A program made the translations under genes and the position numbers. The notes under the pieces were generated by a model. The model saw only the letters and a program-made list of their open reading frames with translations, ran no database searches and was not told the DNA's origin. This document shows, one piece after another, positions 58,929 through 64,000 of a stretch of DNA of 64,000 nucleotides. Numbering within the stretch: position 1 is the first letter of the stretch; each line of letters opens with the position of its first letter. This DNA comes from Hydrogenophaga sp040372165 (lineage in GTDB: Bacteria > Pseudomonadota > Gammaproteobacteria > Burkholderiales > Burkholderiaceae_C), in assembly GCF_040372165.1 (NCBI RefSeq), contig NZ_BAABWG010000001.1, positions 558,001 through 622,000 on the forward strand. Direction: 5' to 3'.

Positions 58929-60461
58929 TCAAACAGTTCCTTCGAAAAAGATCTTCCATTCGCCGTTGCGTCGGCTCCAGTACTGACGTCGCGTGACCCC
59001 CGACCGCTCTCCATCCCGGACTTCGCCAAACGTCACGACGAAGGTATCGTCGCCGTCGTTCCAGCGCAGCACCGAAACGTCCTTGAGGGCAACCCGTTTC
59101 GAACCCTTGCGGCGCATGTCCTTCATGGTGTTGCGCCACCAGCGCCGGGTCTCTCCGCCTTCGGCAGAGAAGTCATTCGCATAGAACTGCTTGAGCTGCT
59201 CGAGCTTGCCTTCACTCTTGGCCTGCTTCCACTGCTCCAGAAGCGGCTTGATGGAGGCTTGTTGCACATCCGCTTCAGCCGGGTCGACCCATTGAAGCTC
59301 GTTGGTGATCACAACGGGAGTTGTGCGAACGGAAACTGTCTCCAGCAAGTGCTCCAGGTCCTGGTTGGACAGAACCACGCAGCCGTCAGAGGCCTGGGGC
59401 GCCCTGACGAATTGCTCCCTGGGCGTGCCATGCAGCCAGATGCCACTGCCTGTCTTGCCCCGCTGGAGGTCCAGGGCATTGGGATAGTTGATGGGGAGTG
59501 CGCCTGCACCATAAAGATCGGGCAAGCTGTTGGGGTCGAGGTTGCTGGTGATGAAGTACACCCCCAGCGGGGTGCGCTTGTCACCTTCGACCTGCTTGTT
59601 GACACCTAGCAGCCCAACTGAAATGTAGTAGTCCCCGATCAGCTTGAGTTTGGGTGCGCTCAACTCGATGTCATGCAGCTTCTTGCTTGTGCGTTTGTAT
59701 GCCTTGTTTTCGAAAAGGTAGAGCCGTGACCGGGATGTATCGATGGCAATGGCATGCCGGTTCTGTGGCGACAGTGCGAGGAACTGGCTGGGAATGGCGC
59801 CCACAGGTGGGCGCTCGGCGAGGGCCTGAAGCCGGCGCTGGGATTCCTCTCTCAAGGCCATCAGCTGGAGCTTGGCTTCTGGCGTCGGTGGATTGACCAG
59901 GCCACCAACGGAGACCAGAGTGTCAACGCCGGTTCGCATGTTGAGCAAGTCTCCCAGCACCAGCTGTGCCAGCTGATAGTTGGGATGGTCGGAGGCCAGC
60001 GATTCCGCTTCGGCCAGTGCCTGCCGGAGTTCGCCTTTTCCAATCCGTTGATAGACGCCGATCAGGCGAGCTTCGGCATTTCCGATCAGTGCATCGATCT
60101 TGCCCAGGTGCTCTGCATTGAGAGAGTGCTTGATGAGCCCGGAGCTGGTGTATGGCGTGGGCAGTGCCTCTGGCGTCTCAGCCAGAGGCGCGGGTGCGGT
60201 CGTAGTCGCATGTGCGGAGTCGATCAAGGACGGCGAGGGGCTGGCCAATGCAGCCGTATCCTCGGTCGATGTCTTTCCGGTGAAATCGAGCCATTTGCCC
60301 AGGGAGGGTCCAACCTTCCAGCCGCCCGCGATGACCAGGGCCGCAACAACGACGGCGCCCGAAAAAAGGCTGGCCCGCTTGAGCCTGCTGTTGTCGTATG
60401 GCCGGAAATCACCCGCTGCGAAGCCGGCGTGGCCCCGTTGCGAGGACCGCATTCTGCCCAT
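58929..60461 (-). CDS. L,D-transpeptidase (YkuD) with C-terminal NTF2-like domain
   Basis: A 510-residue envelope protein with one membrane anchor (about residues 31-50). A helical linker region follows, then a YkuD domain with HGTPREQFV and the catalytic Cys361 in SDGCVVLSN. The last 120 residues form an NTF2/SnoaL-like domain (LEQWKQAKSEGKLEQLKQFY, RWWRNTMKDMRRKG, RRNGEWKIFFEG). Such enzymes make 3-3 cross-links or attach lipoproteins to peptidoglycan. The start codon overlaps the stop of the TPR gene (TGATG). The ATG at 60461 is used rather than the TTG just before it. Both genes of this pair end in an NTF2-like domain. Confidence 0.93.
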   Translation of the reverse strand: MGRMRSSQRGHAGFAAGDFRPYDNSRLKRASLFSGAVVVAALVIAGGWKVGPSLGKWLDFTGKTSTEDTAALASPSPSLIDSAHATTTAPAPLAETPEALPTPYTSSGLIKHSLNAEHLGKIDALIGNAEARLIGVYQRIGKGELRQALAEAESLASDHPNYQLAQLVLGDLLNMRTGVDTLVSVGGLVNPPTPEAKLQLMALREESQRRLQALAERPPVGAIPSQFLALSPQNRHAIAIDTSRSRLYLFENKAYKRTSKKLHDIELSAPKLKLIGDYYISVGLLGVNKQVEGDKRTPLGVYFITSNLDPNSLPDLYGAGALPINYPNALDLQRGKTGSGIWLHGTPREQFVRAPQASDGCVVLSNQDLEHLLETVSVRTTPVVITNELQWVDPAEADVQQASIKPLLEQWKQAKSEGKLEQLKQFYANDFSAEGGETRRWWRNTMKDMRRKGSKRVALKDVSVLRWNDGDDTFVVTFGEVRDGERSGVTRRQYWSRRNGEWKIFFEGTV

Positions 60462-61468
60462 CAAGAGCCCGATTGCTCGCTGACGATCAGCCAGCGATTC
60501 CCGGATTTGACCATCTCAAGCGTCTTGCGGCTGTCCACAGAAAGATGGTCAGACTTGTAGGCTTGATCGAAGGAGGCAGTCGCCCGGTTGCCGCGGACAT
60601 CGACTGACAGGTTGGTGACGTCGACTTCGATGCTCTGGCGCGGAACGATGCGGGAATGGCGCTGCTTCTCCCAGGCCTGGCGTGACATGCCACCTTGTGG
60701 CGTGAAGTTGGGCGCATAGGCAGACAGGTAACCCTTCATGTCCTTGGTCGACCATGCTTTGGCCCAGGCCAGGACGGCAGAGTTGATATTTGTCTCGGCG
60801 TCTGCCGCGCCAGGTTCTGTTGTTGCAGTCTCCGTTGCCGGTGCAGGGCTTGCTGCCGCCGGGGCGGGTGCCGCTGCCGGCGCCGCAGGCGCAGCGGCGA
60901 CTTGCGTTCCCTGGACGGCAGCTGCGTTGCCAGCGAAGAGTCCCCGGATGAGGCTCAGTTTGGGACCAACGCCAGAGTTGTTGGCATCAATCTGGAGTGC
61001 CTTGCTGTAGGCCTGGCTGGCCAGCTTGGCATACACATCGCCCAGGTTTTCATGCGCTGTGGCATAGCTGGGGTTGGTGCGAATGGCCATCTCGAGCGCT
61101 GCACGGGCCTTGTCAAACTGGCTCTGACCTGCATAAAGCACTGCCAGATTGTTGTAGGGCTCTGGCAGCTCTGGGTAGTCTTCCGTCAGCTTGAGGAAGG
61201 TGGCGATTGCGTCGCTGGTCTTGCCAGCTTCTGTCTGGATCACGCCCCGCAAGAACCGCATCTGGGGATCGGATGGCTTGCCGGCCAGGTGTTCGTCGGC
61301 CTTTGCGAGCGCTTCATTGAGTTGGCCCGCTTTGAGCAAGCGGTTGACGTCTGCATAGCTGCCGGATTGGGCCATGACGCCGGAGGCGGACATGGCGGCC
61401 ACGATGGCAGCGGCCAGGGTCAGGCGCCGGAAGGTGTTACGGGTCGGACGTTTTGCAGAATGAAACAT
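60461..61468 (-). CDS. Exported TPR protein with C-terminal NTF2-like domain
   Basis: A 335-residue protein with a signal peptide ending near SGVMAQSG. Tetratricopeptide repeats follow (about residues 35-165: RLLKAGQLNEALAKADEHL, PEPYNNLAVLYAGQSQFDKA, YATAHENLGDVYAKLASQAY). An Ala/Pro linker (about 190-225) and an NTF2-like domain (AVLAWAKAWSTKDMKGYLSAY, NRWLIVSEQ) complete it. It is coupled by overlap to the L,D-transpeptidase gene and could present or regulate that enzyme at the cell wall. No catalytic residues are evident. Confidence 0.88.
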   Translation of the reverse strand: MFHSAKRPTRNTFRRLTLAAAIVAAMSASGVMAQSGSYADVNRLLKAGQLNEALAKADEHLAGKPSDPQMRFLRGVIQTEAGKTSDAIATFLKLTEDYPELPEPYNNLAVLYAGQSQFDKARAALEMAIRTNPSYATAHENLGDVYAKLASQAYSKALQIDANNSGVGPKLSLIRGLFAGNAAAVQGTQVAAAPAAPAAAPAPAAASPAPATETATTEPGAADAETNINSAVLAWAKAWSTKDMKGYLSAYAPNFTPQGGMSRQAWEKQRHSRIVPRQSIEVDVTNLSVDVRGNRATASFDQAYKSDHLSVDSRKTLEMVKSGNRWLIVSEQSGS

Positions 61469-61604
61469 GTTGCCTCTGAATGTCTGTGGTCTCAGTTCAG
61501 TCGGATCCATTTTGGTCAAGCGCCCCCTCCCCGAAAATGGGTCCAGCCACTTGCCCTGTCTGGCTATACTTGCCCATTGTATCTGAGGGGGTGAGGGTTT
61601 TGAC

Positions 61605-61724
61605 TTGCCGGAGGGCTGCGGACGCAATGTGTGCAGCGATTTTGGGAGCAAAAGCGCATTCTCATGCGGCCGGAAGCGGGGCGAGTGCCCATGTCCGGCC
61701 GTTTTGTCCTCTGATTCCCCCTGA
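61605..61724 (+). CDS. Candidate cysteine-rich leader peptide of cysS
   Basis: A 39-codon frame begins with TTG, seven bases after GTGAGGG, a good ribosome-binding site. It contains five Cys codons (codons 5, 10, 21, 28 and 30) and stops at 61724, 16 bases before cysS. A possible -10 (TATACT, 61565-61570) precedes it. Cys codon 21 sits at the 5' base of a terminator-like hairpin, so a ribosome stalled for lack of Cys-tRNA would block that hairpin and let transcription continue. This is the layout of amino-acid attenuation, but the TTG start and lack of comparative data keep it a hypothesis. Confidence 0.4.
   Translation: MPEGCGRNVCSDFGSKSAFSCGRKRGECPCPAVLSSDSP
61667..61705 (+). terminator. 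Terminator-like hairpin in the cysS leader (possible attenuator)
   Basis: CGGCCGGA (61667-61674) pairs perfectly with TCCGGCCG (61694-61701); an inner GGGC/GCCC stem extends it, and TTTTG follows. It lies 35 bases before the cysS ATG on the same strand, so full termination here would silence cysS unless it is regulated. Confidence 0.65.
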
Positions 61725-61740
61725 CCGTATCTGTGTTCCC

Positions 61741-63122
<1,382 letters not shown>

Positions 63123-63123
<1 letters not shown>

Positions 63124-63770
63124 TGGCCGCCTCTGCCTCCGGCTCCGCTCTGCTCGTGCCACCCTATTGGGAAGAGGCATGCCGGCATCTGACACGCAAG
63201 GACCGTGTACTGAAGAAGCTCATCCCGCAGCATGCAGGGGCTTCGCTTGAGTCGCATGGGGACCCGTTTGTGACGCTGGCAAGGTCAATTGTGGGCCAAC
63301 AGATTTCGGTCAAGGCTGCTCAGTCGGTATGGGACCGCTTCGCGAAACTCAACAGGCGCATGACGCCGGGCTCCGTGCTCAAGCTCAAGGTTGACGACAT
63401 GCGCTCGGCAGGGTTGTCGGCGCGCAAGGTGGAATATCTGGTTGACCTCGCCTTGCACTTTGCCAACAAGCAGGTGCACGTGAAAGAGTGGGGGGCCATG
63501 GAGGATGAAGCCATCATTGTTGAACTGATGGCTATCAGGGGAATTGGTCGCTGGACGGCGGAAATGTTCCTGATGTTCCATCTCATGCGCCCCAATGTGC
63601 TGCCACTGGACGACATTGGCCTGCAAAAAGGCATCAGCTTGCGCTACTTCTCTGGCGAGCCAGTGAGCCGCAGTGACGTACGCGAAGTGGCTGCCGCTTG
63701 GGCGCCCTATTGCAGCGTGGCGACCTGGTACATCTGGCGCTCTCTGGACCCGCTGCCAGTGGCGTACTGA
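63123..63770 (+). CDS. DNA-3-methyladenine glycosylase, HhH-GPD family
   Basis: A 215-residue base-excision glycosylase of the AlkA-like group. The domain starts with SIVGQQISVKAAQSVWDRF. The helix-hairpin-helix is LMAIRGIGRWTAEMF, followed by the catalytic aspartate in LPLDDIGLQKG. It lacks the four-cysteine iron-sulfur end of EndoIII/MutY, supporting alkyl-purine removal. It lacks the N-terminal domain of E. coli AlkA, as short family members do. Its start overlaps the cysS stop, so it is co-translated with it. Confidence 0.92.
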
Positions 63771-63848
63771 GGCGCTGACAGAAGGGCTTTGGGCCCGGCT
63801 TTCGGCAATCTGTCAAAATACCGCCCTTGAGCCCACAGGAGTTTGACC

Positions 63849-64000
63849 TTGGCAAAGAAGAATTTCCTCGACTTCGAGCAGCCGATTGCGGAACTCGAAA
63901 GCAAGATTGAAGAGTTGCGGTATGTCCAGACCGAATCAGCGGTGGACATTTCCGAAGAGATTGAGCAGTTGGCCACCAAGAGCCTGCAACTCACCAAAGA
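63849..64000 (+). CDS. accA: Acetyl-CoA carboxylase carboxyltransferase subunit alpha (N-terminal part)
   Basis: The first 50 codons of AccA, cut by the window end. The family start is clear: FLDFEQPIAELESKIEELRY and VDISEEIEQLATKSLQLT. Translation begins with TTG at 63849, preceded by AGGAG seven bases upstream. The full enzyme, with AccD, transfers the carboxyl group from biotin to acetyl-CoA for fatty-acid synthesis. It lies 78 bases after the glycosylase gene. Confidence 0.95.
   Translation, partial: MAKKNFLDFEQPIAELESKIEELRYVQTESAVDISEEIEQLATKSLQLTK

Noticed and set aside
61480..61740. N-terminal extension of cysS by 87 codons
   Set aside because: The frame is open but crosses a terminator-like hairpin and does not resemble CysS; the ATG at 61741 gives the standard N-terminus.

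Overview
The window looks like a chromosomal segment of a GC-rich betaproteobacterium of the order Burkholderiales, most likely family Comamonadaceae. This rests on gene content and order (ribD-ribE-ribBX-ribH-nusB-aminotransferase-ybgC-tolQRA, glyA-nrdR, cysS-glycosylase-accA, a minor-pilin cluster) and on protein style; no rRNA or other species marker is present. It is mostly core genome. No insertion sequence, prophage, integrase or CRISPR array was seen.

Layout. 1-2507 (minus): a C39-peptidase ABC exporter, cut by the window edge, with its HlyD-type adaptor. 2654-6360: a TMEM165/UPF0016 membrane protein, tRNA-Gly(CCC), a SEL1-repeat protein and a NarX/NarL-type two-component pair. 6381-18424: a guanidinobutyrate/GABA catabolic region with a polyamine-type ABC transporter (ATPase, binding protein, two permeases), a PEP-mutase-superfamily protein, guanidinobutyrase, a second binding protein and succinate-semialdehyde dehydrogenase, headed by a GABA-type aminotransferase divergent from a MocR/GabR-like regulator. 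18575-25002: alaS and tRNA/RNA-modification genes (pseudouridine synthase, trmB, gluQ) plus a renalase-like flavoprotein. 25154-30135: LysR/pirin/flavodoxin-like genes, a MuiA-family protein and a DUF599 protein. 30193-36116: dnaE and a CHASE4 hybrid histidine kinase. 36166-44224 (minus): one long presumed operon for riboflavin synthesis, nusB, an aminotransferase, ybgC and tolQRA. 44504-52159 (plus): minor pilins and PilY1. 52171-55298 (minus): nrdR, glyA and a lytic transglycosylase. 55686-55893: an unassigned structured RNA. 55912-61468 (minus): mtfA, lpxH, two cyclophilins, an L,D-transpeptidase and a TPR protein. 61605-64000 (plus): cysS with a leader region, a DNA glycosylase and the start of accA.

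The metabolic logic is clearest in the 6-18 kb region. Guanidinobutyrate (or a related guanidino/polyamine compound) would be imported, hydrolysed to GABA and urea, transaminated to succinate semialdehyde and oxidised to succinate.

Three non-coding regions deserve attention. The first is a compact RNA of about 172 nt with promoter, five hairpins and terminator at 55686-55893. The second is a ZTP-riboswitch-like leader of glyA that carries an extra hairpin. The third is a cysteine-rich putative leader ORF overlapping a terminator-like hairpin just before cysS. All coordinates and starts were derived by reading the sequence; family names come from motif recognition, not from database searches.
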